Shown: piece after piece, positions 50,701 to 63,231 of the stretch
Numbering within the stretch: the first letter of the stretch is position 1
Layout: each line of letters opens with the position of its first letter
DNA from: Carallia brachiata
Taxonomy: Eukaryota; Streptophyta; Magnoliopsida; Malpighiales; Rhizophoraceae
Length of the DNA stretch: 64,000 nucleotides
NCBI GenBank assembly: GCA_021464245.1
Contig: JADCRB010000055.1
Coordinates: forward strand, 1,394,487 to 1,458,486
Direction of reading: 5' to 3'
Position numbers and translations under genes: made by a program
Notes under the pieces: generated by a model
Told to the model about the DNA's origin: nothing
The model's database searches: none
Seen by the model: the letters and a program-made list of their open reading frames with translations, nothing else

Positions 50701-53700
50701 CATGTAATGCAATAATCCAGACCATGGCCATACCGTTGGCTCTCATTCTGAAGTCTATGATTTAGTCTACTCAATTGGGCACTGAGTTGTTCAGGGGAGC
50801 TCCCATCCCAAGCTCCTAGAGCTTTGATGTCACTCTCTGGACATATAATAGAGGCCTTTCTACAATTATCCTACAACATCACAAGCATAAATTAGATTCC
50901 GGGTAATATAATGATGACCTATACCAGACACTATCCGCACCAAAACAACAGCGCTATTGACACTTCGCTTTCAACTTCTCATGCCAGACAACAGAAATGT
51001 ACAAAAACTTGCATGTAAAAATTCAGCATTTAGAAAAACAATGCAGTTAGGATGCAGCACGATTATACAAACTAATCAAGTCTAATGTCTAATCTTCCGC
51101 ACAAAAATGCATAAAATATACCCTCCGGTTCTCTTCAAGCACCCGATTTTGTGCCTCTGCTTCTCTAATATCAGGAAGGACCTTCGTTTTCATTACACCT
51201 TCATAATGATTTTTCTCCTGCAAAAGTTGTACATTTGAACAAGCTGCTATAGAGATTATCCAAGTAAAGAAAACAAGGCAGGGGGAAAAAAAATAGAAGA
51301 CCGCTTTTGCAGATTTTAGATCCTCTTCAATCTCCATTAGTTCTTTCTCTGCTTTCTCAAAGGCATCAAATTCTTGCTTCGCTGATTCTACAAAAAGATA
51401 TTCTTTGCGTTATCGATAATGGGGAAAGTGCGGGTGGAGATGCTTTTGACACGAAATGATGCTATGCTATGACCCATCAGTATACCGCAAAAATGCTTGA
51501 AAGATAATTTTAGATCCTCTGCCTTTTCTTGAGCTTCACACATTCTGACAGAAAGAATTTCGAGAGAATTTTCCTTTTCTTGTATCCTTGCTTGGATGTT
51601 CTGAGCATTCAATCAGAACGCCATTCCAAATAAGAAATTTTCAAGCATACTGAGTAAACAAACTGAAAATATACCAAGATTAGTATCATGAAGCTAAAAA
51701 GGAAAAGGTGCAGCCCTAAGTGACATGGAACCAACCAAAATTTCCTGGTGAAGCTCACCAACAGTTGATGCAGTTGAGAGACTAGTTTCGGGAACATATG
51801 ACCTCTTTATGTCCTCAAGTTCCAGTTTCTTAGATGCCAAATCTCGCTCAGCATTCAGACGCCTTTCCTGAATCAAGCAAGCAAAACAACAGATGTGTAT
51901 TTCAACAAAAATAAGTCCTTAACTCCCAAACATCTCAAAATGCATTTTGATAATAATTTAAACTAAAAATCCAGAAAACTCAAAATTTTGAAATAGAGTG
52001 TTAAATATCCAAGCTAGCATTTGATAACCCCAACAAATGCCTGAGATAATACTTAAGAACCTTAGTACTACCTACTAAAAGACAATTAAAAAATCCAGTG
52101 CAAAACATCAAATGTCTGGAAATAAGGTACATGGTCGAAACTTAAATTCAGCAAAGGATATATCAGGCACAGTGAATACAATTGGCCAGTAATTGCATGA
52201 AATTATATAATTTTACATGGAGGAAATACGACAATAGCCTTTAACAAAATAAATTCATTACCTTGACAGGCATCAAAAATCATTTTAGGAAAATGGAGAT
52301 CCCAAAAGGAGAGGTGAAGAAAGGGGAAAAAAATCTAAGAGACAAATGATTATGGGTGGAAACACTGCAGGGCATCTTCCTTGTTCAAGGAAAAGTAAAG
52401 GAAAAATTCCACATTCGTCGGACTTCACGTCAAGATGGTGTAGCATTGCAAAAAGAGCCTAAAGCTTTGACACATGCTTACCACAGAGCAGATGGCATCA
52501 TGCATCAGACTTTTACCATAAAGAACATCAGCTAGCTTCAGTTCATAAACTATCAGTAAATTATTAGCCTCAAAGCCAATTGTTACAGTTCTCAAAAAAA
52601 AAAAAAAAAAGCAACCAGCTGATTAATAAATCACAATATAATCTCTCTCCGTGTGTATGTGAGGTGGAAAGAGAGATTTCAGGTGAATAAAGAGGAACAT
52701 AGCACATTTGGCACATTACTGTACTAATCAAAAGTTTAGTTCACTCATATAAACCTAACTAAATAGAAGGCATAAACAAAACATGAGACAGAATGTTACA
52801 TGAGGAAGAACAAGATAAGAATGAGAACCCACAGGAGACCAAGCTTACAACTGACAAAGCTAGTGAAACAATGTTGGCAAACTGTTGTTACCTTCACATC
52901 CCTTAGAGTCTGCCGCAGATTCTCTAAATCTGTCTCGACATCTCGCTTCCTCTTCCTGCACTCTTCAGCTTCTTTTTTGATACTAAAAGATTCTTCTCCA
53001 AGATTCTTGATTTGATCATCATACGAACTACAAAGACGCCCAGTTCTGAGCCTCTTATTTGGTGGAAGAACCGTCTGGACTGAACCACGAGAAAACCTGA
53101 GAAGGAACTAACAATAAGCATTCCAAAACTGCTATGATCGCTTTAGGGCAAAGAAGGAAGGGGGTGATGAGTTCCCACACTACATATCTTTGCACCATAA
53201 AGATGCAACATATAAGAGCAGCACAAACATGTGCATTAAACCACTGGAAACAAATGCACAAACACGACAACTTTTGTCTGCTACATATAAGTGAACACAT
53301 TTTGAATGGTAACACTGATGAAACCAGTTGAAAATGGCAGAGCTCGAATTTAACCATTCTCCGAGACAATAACTTTTCTGTCCACGGCCATAAGAAAATG
53401 CACCTAAATGGCACCATTAGGAGATCCAGCTATTGTTACTGTTTATGATGATTGGTAAATATATTAGAAGTTAAATTTGGATAAATATTTAATACCCATC
53501 TATGATGTGAGCTATTGTTTGTACCAGTTCTGTAATTAAAGAAGTGATGGCAAGTGTGTATTGGTACTTGACTGCTATAAAGCCTTTTATACCTTCAAGA
53601 TTTTATTAGTTAATATGAGGCCTATCAATATAGTCAACAGTCACTCTTAAGCCTCAGAAATCCATTGCAAGTCCCTAGAAGTAAATGAGTCACCAGCATA

Positions 53701-56700
53701 AATATGGCCACAAAGGAGTAACATGTTCATCATGGTATAGTCAGCATTTTCAGAACCAGGTTCCTAAATTCATATTGACTTCATGTGACTTTAACACAGC
53801 TTGGCAATTTACCGGACATCTGCATTCTAGAACTTCCAACAATATGTATTGTTGATGAAACTGTTGATACCCTATATCCATCACTTGTAAAGTTTGCAGT
53901 CAAATTGATCAGCAAGTATAAACTACAGAATTTTCGATTTGTAACTCCAACAAAAGTCTTGAAACATAATTCTGTCTTACATTTTGTATCCTTCTAAGGT
54001 GAAGACCTCTTTCAGATTCAAGACCCTTCTGTCAAAAGCAACAGCTTTACCAGAGTCATAATCGTCTACAAGCACTTGCCTCTCAGCATTTCCCTGGGAA
54101 GCGAATGAACAAGTTTTAGCAAAATAGTCACAGAAGGCCAAGGGTCACCACTGACTTTCTGAAAAAAATAATGCCTAAATTGCAAGCAAACACACCAGGC
54201 GCAAACATATAAAAAATCAGTTTAATTATGTGCTATCATTATAACATTACCATATCCACCAGGACATTAAGTACAGTATCGTTGTCAGATTTTAAAACAG
54301 AAAGTGTAGTTGGGTGACTTGTTTGGGGAAGCATGTGAGATGGCATGGCCAATCTGCATAATAAAAGTAAGAGCAAAATATGAAGAGGATACACAAACAA
54401 TAGATGTAGGTATAAATGGTAAGGATTACAAGAATCAGTCATCTTTCTACCTCGGCCTTGAGAAGTCATATATGATAATCTGAAGGTTACTATATTTTGC
54501 TTCAGCAGCACAACTTCTAAGAAGAAGAGAATCCTTATGGCTTGTAACAATAAAAGCATTAAGCAACCTCCCAATTGCATGTTCAACAGCAAGAGCCCAT
54601 TTATCACCACCAGCCAAACTCTGCAGTTGATAACAATTCCATCAAAATATTAAGGAATAGCTAGAAGAGTACCACAGTAGGGCATGGTTGCAAACATCCT
54701 GCTCTGGCAGATAACTGAAACCTTCATATCAGTGATGTCTTGGCTACAGATATTCAACTCAACTCGACTTAGCCGTAATTTCAAACCAGATGGGAAACTC
54801 AACTGGTAAATCCTTATGCTCACATATGTCAAACAACGTCAAAAAGAAAAAAATAAAATGTGTAAAAATAAAAAATGAAAAGATCCCCAATTAAATTTGG
54901 AATTATGGCTTTGTTGTCGTTGTTGTTAATCCAGAGTGAACCAAGATCGATTTAATATTGCCCAAAATGACTAATACCGTCATCGTATTCAGAGAGCTAT
55001 TATCGCAAATATATTGGACTTCTTGGATGGTTTGGCAGCACTCCATAAAGAGCCAAAAACATCAAAAGTCAGATTTATTTATTGGTGGCCTCAGCTGCAG
55101 CCAAACTTTTAACTTGTTCAGATATAATAATACAGGCCATTAGATCTGCAAATTATGAACAAATCCGCAACTAGTAGCACGAATCAGAATAATGTAGAGA
55201 CAATATTTAAAAGTCATTAAACCATTGATATAAACTATTTGCTCACTGATGCAAACGTTTTAATAACTATTTTGAAGGCAATATCTCGGCAATATTATGG
55301 TTTTCATAGTAACAGATGGGGCAAAGGCTTAGGAGCTGGATCAGAATGGTGATTACTACATCTAAATTTCCAAACTATCATTATTGAGAGTTCACTTTTC
55401 CCTCATCTAAATTAAACTGTCTCACTTCATACACATAATCATGCAACTTACCACATGAACACCAATTGGACCTATAGGTGGCTTTTTGAATCTCTGATAA
55501 TGTCTCTCAATTACTTCCAAAAGTTGAGTAACCCTATCTCCTCCAAATGCCGTAACCTATCAAGCAAAATACAGACAATAAAGCAACAAGCAGCACATTA
55601 TGTAAGTATATATGTTCTAAGCAATTGACAAGCACAGTTAAAGCACATAGATCTGCTATTGCATATGCCCAAAAATAAGAACTGCTTATATGCACATTAT
55701 GACTGCAAAACCCAAAAAAAAAATGTACAAACCTTGTTTGAACTGCGCTTCCGGAGCTCATGGATGTGTGAACGGATGTCCATATCCTTCTTAACGTAAC
55801 TGTCAATCTAGAACAAAACATTAAAGCATCTAGATCATACTTATATTCCACCATGACAACATTAAAATAAACCGCTAACATAGTTGAAGATGATAGTGCA
55901 AAAACGATAGATTGGAAATAACAAGTTTCTCATGAAAACTTAAAACTTCACAACATCATCATTGGCCCCACACTGAACAAACCAAAATTAGCTTCATGTT
56001 TCCTATCCAGCAAAGTAAACTAGAACTCCAGCCATCATCATATATGGCCTCACCCCTAGCAACTTCCATTACAGAAGTAAAGCCAACTTAGGTACAAATT
56101 TCTTGCCATTTCTTGTCATCTCCAGGGACTATCCCTTGGCACAATCCATTGAGAAAATTAAATATTATGCCAGCAGCTATGGTCAGCATAAAGTGAGAAA
56201 ACTAACCAAAAATTTTGTGATGCAATTTTATGATGAACAGCTTCATATATGACATCACAGCTCCACATAAGCCAAGTATGAAAGAACATCCTTGTAAAGA
56301 TTTATAGAAGTATAGGCCCAATAACTTAAACGAATAACAACAAAAAAGAAGCAAACAATATTAAATGGGCTTTTGGACACCACGTCTTACCTAAAACCTT
56401 AAGGCTTAGTTATGGGTCTTCTAACCACACCTATATATTACTTTACTCCTCCCTTCCTTTCCAATATGAGACTTTTATATTTTACACTCCAACATGCCCC
56501 CTCACGCGAAAGCCCAACTCACTTGGGATAGGTCCAGCTCACTTGGGCTGGAAGCGTGAACAAACAACGAAAGTCCAACTTCACCTAAGTTGGATCCAGC
56601 TCACCTGGGCTACTCTAGTTCACCATTAAATGTGAGGGGCAATAACATTCGGGCTCTGATAGCATGTAAAGATTTATAGAAGTATAGGCCCAATAACTTA

Positions 56701-59700
56701 AACGGATAACAACAGAAAAGAAGCAAGCAATATTAAATGGGCTTTTGGACATCACGTCTTACCTAAAACCTTAAGACTTAGGTTATGGGTCTAAAGCTTA
56801 GGTTATGGGTCTTCTAACCACACCTATATATTACTTTACTCCTCCCTTCCTTTCCAATATGAGACTTTTATATTTTACACTCCAACAATCCTTATATGAG
56901 AGAGTGCAAGCTTATATGAGAAAGTATAGATACAAAAGTGCAAATGTAGCATTATCGCACCCTTAGGTTGGAAAATTATACAAGAAAGAACACAATAGGA
57001 ATCCTAGTCACCCAAGTTCACAAGAAATGTTTTTAAGATATATGACCAGTTCATTTAACCTTAAGTACAGGACAAACACATTGCAAATTATACAAATAAA
57101 CTAACAAGAAAAAAAATGTGACAACTAAGTGATTTGTGGATCTACAAAGCCACCTGGATAAAGAGCTAATTTTATGTCAAAGCATGAAACAAATGGCTAT
57201 GCCTAAGAGTAACTGATCTCGGCAAAAGGCATGGCACATTCTAAATCCTTCCAAGAGTCGTACATAGAAAGCATGAGATTGCTCAAAAATGCTCCAGGTC
57301 CAATCACTTCTTTCCAATGTCCACACGGAAAAGGGTGAGAACAAAGACAAATCACTTCAAAACATCAAATTTCAACAGCATGCTTCTCATGGTCCAGTTT
57401 TTTAATCTATAATAAGATTTCGCATACCTCTTCAGTAAGCTTAGTTATTTCATTCACTCGCTTGGACACCCAATCCAATAACGCACCTTCATCTCCTTTT
57501 AATCTGAAGAATAGTAGGATCATCAGGACAGGTCAAATCCTTCTCAAAACAAGGGCATAATTTATAAAGACAAACAAAGAGATAGACATAAAGAACCTTG
57601 ACATTGTGGAATTAGCAGCATCAATGCAAGCTGTAGTTCATTCAGTTTCTCCTCTATTTCTGATTCTTCATCCTGCAGTAATACCAAGCTTTGAGGCATG
57701 AACTGCTCAAAAGTTATATGGCAACACTAATGTTGTCATCCTTCTACAGTTCATAATCACTATGCATTGCCAAAATGCAGATCATGCAATAAGCAGTGCA
57801 CTGTTTATAAACAATTAAAAAAAAGGGGCAGAAGTTCTCAGTATGGTCTTCATTAGGATATCAATTCAACCCAATGCAAGATGGGACTTCAACACACCCC
57901 TTCCATTCACTTTCTTAAGTAAATTAGGTTCAAGATTACAACATGGATAAAATAATTCTTAAAAGGAAAACACATCTGGTAGGCATAATTCCAAGTTCCT
58001 ACAGTAGGCCCTCAATTTGATAATATTGCATTGGTGATAACCACTTCACATAATTGGCTTTCAAGTCAAATAGAAGCAAGCAATATGATTTTCCATAGGT
58101 GTAAATCAATCATGAAAAACAAACGTTCTTATTCATGGATCATTACATTGACAGCCGCTATGTTTGGCAAAAAAAAAAAAAAAGGACAATGAGAGGAGAA
58201 CATCAACTCATTTCAAACAACAAATAATATAGAATTGTGGAAATCACTTTGGAAATACATGGGATACAAGGGAACCAAACATGAATCTCTATTGAAAACA
58301 GACAACACCACCTGTGTATTCTTTGCATGTTGTTCCTGAACATCTTGGACTTGCTGTTCAAGAGACTTAACACGCTTCACCATGTTCAATACTTGGTTGG
58401 TTTGGCGGCCGTGCATTTCTTCTAATTCCATGTTTCCTTTTTAGCCTAAGAATTTTAAATCCATTAGTAAATGATAGACAGTTATCAACTGTAAAGCAAT
58501 TAAAAGAAAATTTGCTGAAGACCAGAGAGAACAAAAACAAAGTCTCATACAATGCGCACATCCTGCCAACCCTTGCAGATTCTACAATAGTATGAAACAC
58601 AAGTAACTTGGACAAACAGAGATAAAAAAGTTTGTCTTTCTGCTTTTTCACTTATCTTTTGACATGCCAAGGAAAAGGAAAATATGTAACACTAATTAGT
58701 GACAGCAGTTTTTCCTTTTTTTTTTTTTTGTCAAGAATTCTAGAAAAAAAAATAGAAGCCAACTGTCAACATACCAATTCAAGAGAGTGCTTCAATTGAT
58801 CCTCCTCTTTTCTCATTTCTGATGTTTTCTGCACCATCTGTGCAATCTGGGATTTCTTCTTCGTGAAACAGTCTGTCAACGATTCCACCTTACGCTACAA
58901 AGTAGGATATAAACTTTACATAATAAACTTATCTTCAGAGACTTTTTGTGTAAAAAGAGGTTTTCCTTGTGCAACATTACAGCACAAAATTCCATGGCAT
59001 TTGGAAGTCGAGCCACAAGCACTTTATGATCAAGTAAATATGCAAATGCGATTAAAAAATTCCAAAATTTGTACCTAGAGTAAAAGGTCTGATTGCCTCC
59101 TATTCTTTTCATAAGCTAACATACTTATCGGTTACTGTTCAAAGCACTTAGAAGCCTACTGGTTTCTTCCTTTTCCTGATCCAATCAATCCAAATTTTTC
59201 CTACTGATTTGCCATGGAAAAACCAAAAAGCCAACGTGTTTCTCCTCTTCCCTTATTTCATTCATATTTTATCAAGAAAACAACAGAAATTTTTTCTAAA
59301 AAAGATTCTTAAAGAGTCCCACCCAACCAAGTACAAATAAACAAGTAAAAAAGCCCCAAAACCATAAGGCCAATTCAAAAATAAGATGATAGAGAAACCC
59401 TCACTAAGACGAAAACTAACTAAATATCAGCACATGCTTGAAGCATCCTTTGAAAAAGCTCAAAAAACCAAGCTTGAACAGACGTTCTCAACTCCACTGA
59501 AAATCTCAGCTACGTTTTGAAGCTTAATGATTAACCACCCACTATCCTCCAATATTTCTTCATTACCACCATCGTGTATTCCTTCCTCCTGTTTTGGATA
59601 TCCTCAAAGTCTCAAAAAAAATCATTGCCCCATATCTTTTCCCAAGAAAATAAAATCCAAATGTTAGCAAATGTAAACCTTCTGAAAAACATAATTTGAA

Positions 59701-62700
59701 ACCAACTCTTAAAAATCCTCACAGTAGAAGATTGCAGCCGCTTTGCCAGCCACTTTTCTTGTCATTTACCCCCTTCAAACAAAGCCTCATCAAAATCAAA
59801 TCTACTATCCATGTGTCACTGTCATTACCCAAATTGCCATCTGCTACTTTTATGCTTACATACAAGTCCAAATTGTTATTTTACTGCCTTCATTTCCACC
59901 ACCCTAAAAACCTCCTTCATTCACTTTTCCTCCTCCAACAACAAAACTTTCACAAATTCACTGACAAGAAATCACTGTGTTTGCTCAAAAAAAAAAAGGC
60001 ACTCAAAAAAGTCTCTTTAGTTCTCCAGTCTGAAGTAGATGACTCCAGCTAGAACAACTGTTGAAATGGAGACAGATAAGGGATAAACAATCCCTTGAAT
60101 CAAGGAGTTCTGAACAGGAGTAATATATGCCAGATTTGATTCCCTTCTAGGCTGTACAGAATCCTCATAATTAGCATCCCTATAATCAAGCTATCATATT
60201 ATTTAGTTTCCTATTTTGTAGCTAGGGTTATTGTATATATATTAACCTCAATGTATCCATGAAGATTGTAAGAAATAACAGAAAATACATTCTGCCCACA
60301 ACAACGAACTCTTAATCCTGTTGGTCTTCAGCTTCATACGGCCAATGAACAGTTTCTCCCAGCTAACCCAGCACATAAAAATATAGGCTAAGCAGTGGGA
60401 ATTGTGACAAAATGCTTGCAATAATAACTACTAGAATAAAGAAAATAAAAACCAAAAATTTTAAGCCAAAACTTTCCTAAAGTAAATGCCTCTAAACCCA
60501 CAGTTGAGATAAGGCACCCCTCCTTAAGTACCTTAACAAAGAGGATATGAAAAAAAAAAACAAACAAACAAACACATTACTGAAATGCAATACATGCAAC
60601 ATGAATATGCATAAGAATCTTCAAAAGTGCTAAGCATCCATTACTCACAAGGTTCCAATCAATTTTATCTTGGCATTTGGGTATGCGATCATTAAGCTTT
60701 TCAATCTTTGCACTCAGTTCCTGAAGCTGCTTGTCAACATCATAAACCCATGACCACGCAAGCTTCTTTTTTAGCAGCTGTACCTGCTGAGATATTTCTT
60801 CTATGTGCTCCATGTTTTTTATCTTCCCCAGCAATTGAACCAGTTCCCTTTCTATTGGTTTTATTGAAGCCTCCAACTCATCAACAAGCAGATTTGCAGA
60901 CCTCAATTGTTCGTCAATACTTTGTAAAAGATCATTAACTTGCTGAAGATGCGTAGCCTTGTAAAAAAACTGAGCAATAAACAGTCAGAATGGTGCCCAC
61001 TGTAACTTTCTTCGGATTACATCAATACAAAAAGAAAGAAAAAAAAAACCTTAAATTTATCTTTGTCGTTCCCAGAATGCAGAAATTCTCTGCTTTTGTC
61101 TTGACTCATTATTACACAAGGATTCTCCACATCAATCTGCACCATGTAGAACAAAAATATCTCTAACATTCAAGGAATATATACAACCTAGAAATGGAAA
61201 AAAGAAAACTCCCAACTAGTGGCAGTTTATAACGAATAAACCATCTTATGTTTTTCTTTTTTCTTTTTTCAAAAAGAGGTAAAAGATTAAGTACTATTAA
61301 TAAAACAAAGGATAAATTATCATTATCAACAGCCTTCAGGACAGGGGGGATAAGTGCATTATTAAAAAACTCACGTTGTAATGTTCTACAAGCTCCTGGA
61401 GCTCATCTTTTCGACTAGCAACCTTTCTTCCTGTTAAACATTTCAAACAGAAAACAAGAAAAAGTGACTCAAATAAGCACAAGCCGTAAAACAATAATGT
61501 GCAGCCATAAAAGAGCTATAGGGAAATTTCACATTCATGTTGCTTTTTCATTGCATTTGTTGCCTATTCAAGATTCTTTACTTCATGCAGACACAAATAT
61601 CCTATAACGGTCTATACACCACAGCAAAAAAAAAAAACAAAACAAAACAGGCTCAACTAAAATGACCAAAATGTACAGAGATGAATAATTCCCATCACAT
61701 GTCATATGCTGCCTACTATGCTATTAATTGCTCTATAGATATGCAACTAAGGGATTCAATAATATGTGAATGTATCAGTGTTCTTTGATCCATTTGGACA
61801 ATCAGTTTTAACAAACAAGATGAAAATGCATCAGCAATAGCCCCCTAACAACTATTCACAACAAATCAAAAATCTATGTGCTACATGCAAGTGTACTTGC
61901 ATTTCTTATCAGAATCTTGTTGACTGAGTATCAAATTTGAACCACAAAGCCATGTTCATTGACTAAGACCTCTGTAATTCTTTAGAGTAGTGGAGTTGGC
62001 AGAATGAGTGATTCTGCGTTCTATGACTATGGCACTGCCATAAATTTGTGGTTTAAATGCCTCTTCTCCCTCATTTTTGATTTCCACTTCAACAACAGCA
62101 TAACTGCAAAGAAACAACCCCAGAAATCTGTAAGCACTACTGGCATATGGTTTCATCAGGAGAAGATAAATTGAAAATGGAGCACAGATCCAAAGAGCAA
62201 GGTAGAAACAAATAAATGTTTTTAAGAATTAATGAAATTATAAATAAAAACTATGCAAGTGTGAGTGTGACAATCGCAAAGAATTTCAAAACTGCAAGCC
62301 CAATTCTGAAGTTTTGAAGCTCTTTCGACATCTTTGGTCTTTCTGAAATACATAACATCAGAATAGTGACATAAAAGCCACCTGTTCTATGAACAAGAAT
62401 ACTAAAGGCTCCATACTTGTATGGTTATACCATTGACAAGAAAGAGAAATAAACAAGTAAACAGAATGAACCTGCAACCAGTTTTTATAAAATCCTTTAA
62501 GGTAGAGGCCCTCTGAGTCCCTTTAGCCCGGGATCCAAATGCAACGCATAAAGCCGTTAGTATTGCACTCTTCCCACCTACAACACGGAAACCAAACTTT
62601 GGTGTTAACTTAAAAACTCCCACCTAAATTCAAACACTTCACGCACACACAGCCAAAAATTATTCGATCTTGCAATTCTTTGTAATTGTATTGGATTTAA

Positions 62701-63231
62701 TATCACTTGTAAAGGACGTAATCACCAAATTCCAAGAAGTAATCCAAGAAAATCTTTCAATATGAAAATTCAAGAACGAAATTACTGAATTCCAAGAAAT
62801 AATCCAAAAAGAACATCCATATTCAATAACGTAGTCGCCGAATTCCAATCAATAATCCGAGAAAAACTTTCAACACGAAATTTCAAGAACCCCCTGACAA
62901 AATTCCAAGAAAAAATTCGAGAAAGACAGGGCTTACCAAACTTCAAGAACACAATCCCAAAAATCTAAGAAAAATCCAACAAAAAGGCTTTGCGAAACCT
63001 TTCGAGTGAAGAAAATACAAAGAAATACAGAAAAACGTGTAAAATAGGTATAAAGAGAGGAAAAGAGTGAGTACTTCCGTTCTGGCCGGTGATAAAATTG
63101 ACGTCAGGGCAGAGCTCGATCTGGAGGTTACTGTGGCACATGAAATTCTCCAATCGGATCCTCGTGATGGTACCCGCTCCGGATCGGACGGTGGTAGGGA
63201 CCGGTTCGGGAAAAACCCTAGAATCGGCCAT
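44724..63231 (-). CDS. SMC6: SMC6, SMC5/6 complex ATPase subunit, 28 exons
   Basis: The SMC5/6 complex acts in DNA repair and homologous recombination; Arabidopsis SMC6B is MIM. Exons in order: 63075-63231, 62472-62577, 61970-62103, 61375-61430, 61050-61136, 60649-60969, 58775-58894, 58312-58445, 57597-57672, 57428-57503, 55733-55807, 55452-55556, 54451-54620, 54251-54353, 53981-54093, 52892-53096, 51736-51867, 51486-51600, 51302-51387, 51122-51217, 50734-50870, 50539-50641, 47661-47740, 47467-47545, 47270-47326, 46824-46921, 46359-46453 and 44724-44781. Walker A GQNGSGKS is residues 49-56, split by intron 1. The hinge ([20 protein letters not shown]) lies between coiled coils. The signature is RGLSGGERSF and Walker B is [14 protein letters not shown]. 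One base each appears missing near 58434, 57633 and 47304. With these counted the protein has 1058 residues (Arabidopsis 1057). Confidence 0.95.
44955..45140 (-). mobile_element. tRNA-derived SINE in the last SMC6 intron
   Basis: On the minus strand it has a near-perfect A box (tagcctagtggtaagg, about 45109-45124) and a B box (caagttcaaatcttc, about 45057-45072). This spacing is normal for a tRNA-related Pol III promoter. It shares the sense strand of SMC6. The 3' end is uncertain, with no clear poly(A). Confidence 0.6.
45566..46284. mobile_element. hAT-like MITE candidate in the last SMC6 intron
   Basis: The termini GGGAGTGTTTGGT and GCCAAACAGGCCC are inverted with two mismatches. The interior is AT-rich without a coding frame, followed near the right end by a caatcagcaa-type minirepeat (about 46195-46255). 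No clear target duplication was found, so superfamily and limits are tentative. Confidence 0.5.
46195..46255. repeat. Short tandem caatcag-type repeat
   Basis: Variants of aatcagcaa/caatcagtaac repeat about six times next to the right end of the candidate MITE. Subterminal repeats of this kind are common transposase-binding sites in hAT elements, which is an inference here. Confidence 0.5.
48253..49403. mobile_element. Foldback element with about 0.5 kb inverted arms (MULE-like) in SMC6 intron 22
   Basis: The left end ggcataatgatcaattttgt is matched in inverse at the right end, and the inversion continues inward. Matches include the Golgi-like order gggtttattacttattgccc / gggcaataaataagaaaccc, then the CT-rich / GA-rich arms and acttccatgttccaaat / atttggaacatggaagt. 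The loop is only about 150-170 bases. The flanks attatggac and attatagaa could be a worn 9-base duplication, which would fit Mutator-like elements. No transposase frame is present. Confidence 0.8.
56289..56293. repeat. Target-site duplication of the TRIM (left copy)
   Basis: atcct, identical to 56888-56892 on the right. Confidence 0.85.
56294..56887 (-). mobile_element. TRIM retroelement (terminal-repeat retrotransposon in miniature) in an SMC6 intron
   Basis: Two direct LTRs, 56294-56494 and 56665-56887, flank a 170-base core. Each LTR reads TG...CA. The element is framed by a perfect 5-base duplication atcct (56289-56293 and 56888-56892). On the minus strand a primer-binding site tgctatcagagcc follows the first LTR (one mismatch to the usual initiator-Met tggtatcagagcc), and a purine tract gtgaggggg precedes the second. 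The right LTR is longer because of an internal duplication of ttaggttatgggtct. It has no coding capacity. It lies in the sense orientation of SMC6. Confidence 0.93.
59100..60058. other. Middle of SMC6 intron 6, no gene
   Basis: C- and A-rich DNA without strong structure. The open frame at 59696-60052 runs on the opposite strand to SMC6, is biased in composition and shows no domain, so I regard it as non-coding. Confidence 0.5.
60059..60300. mobile_element. Solo LTR in SMC6 intron 6
   Basis: The sequence begins TGTTGAAATGGAGACAG and ends CATTCTGCCCACA. It is flanked by the 5-base duplication acaac (60054-60058 and 60301-60305). The terminal wording and 242-base size fit a Copia-type LTR left after recombination between the two ends of a full element. 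Confidence 0.8.

Noticed and set aside
50329..50712. 127-codon minus-strand frame
   Set aside because: It is the real SMC6 exon 50539-50641 extended into flanking introns on both sides.
56294..56887. TRIM as a Cassandra element
   Set aside because: I found no 5S rRNA-like sequence in either LTR.
59696..60052. 118-codon plus-strand frame in SMC6 intron 6
   Set aside because: Composition is biased to S, L, F, K and H, and there is no domain, promoter or splice support.
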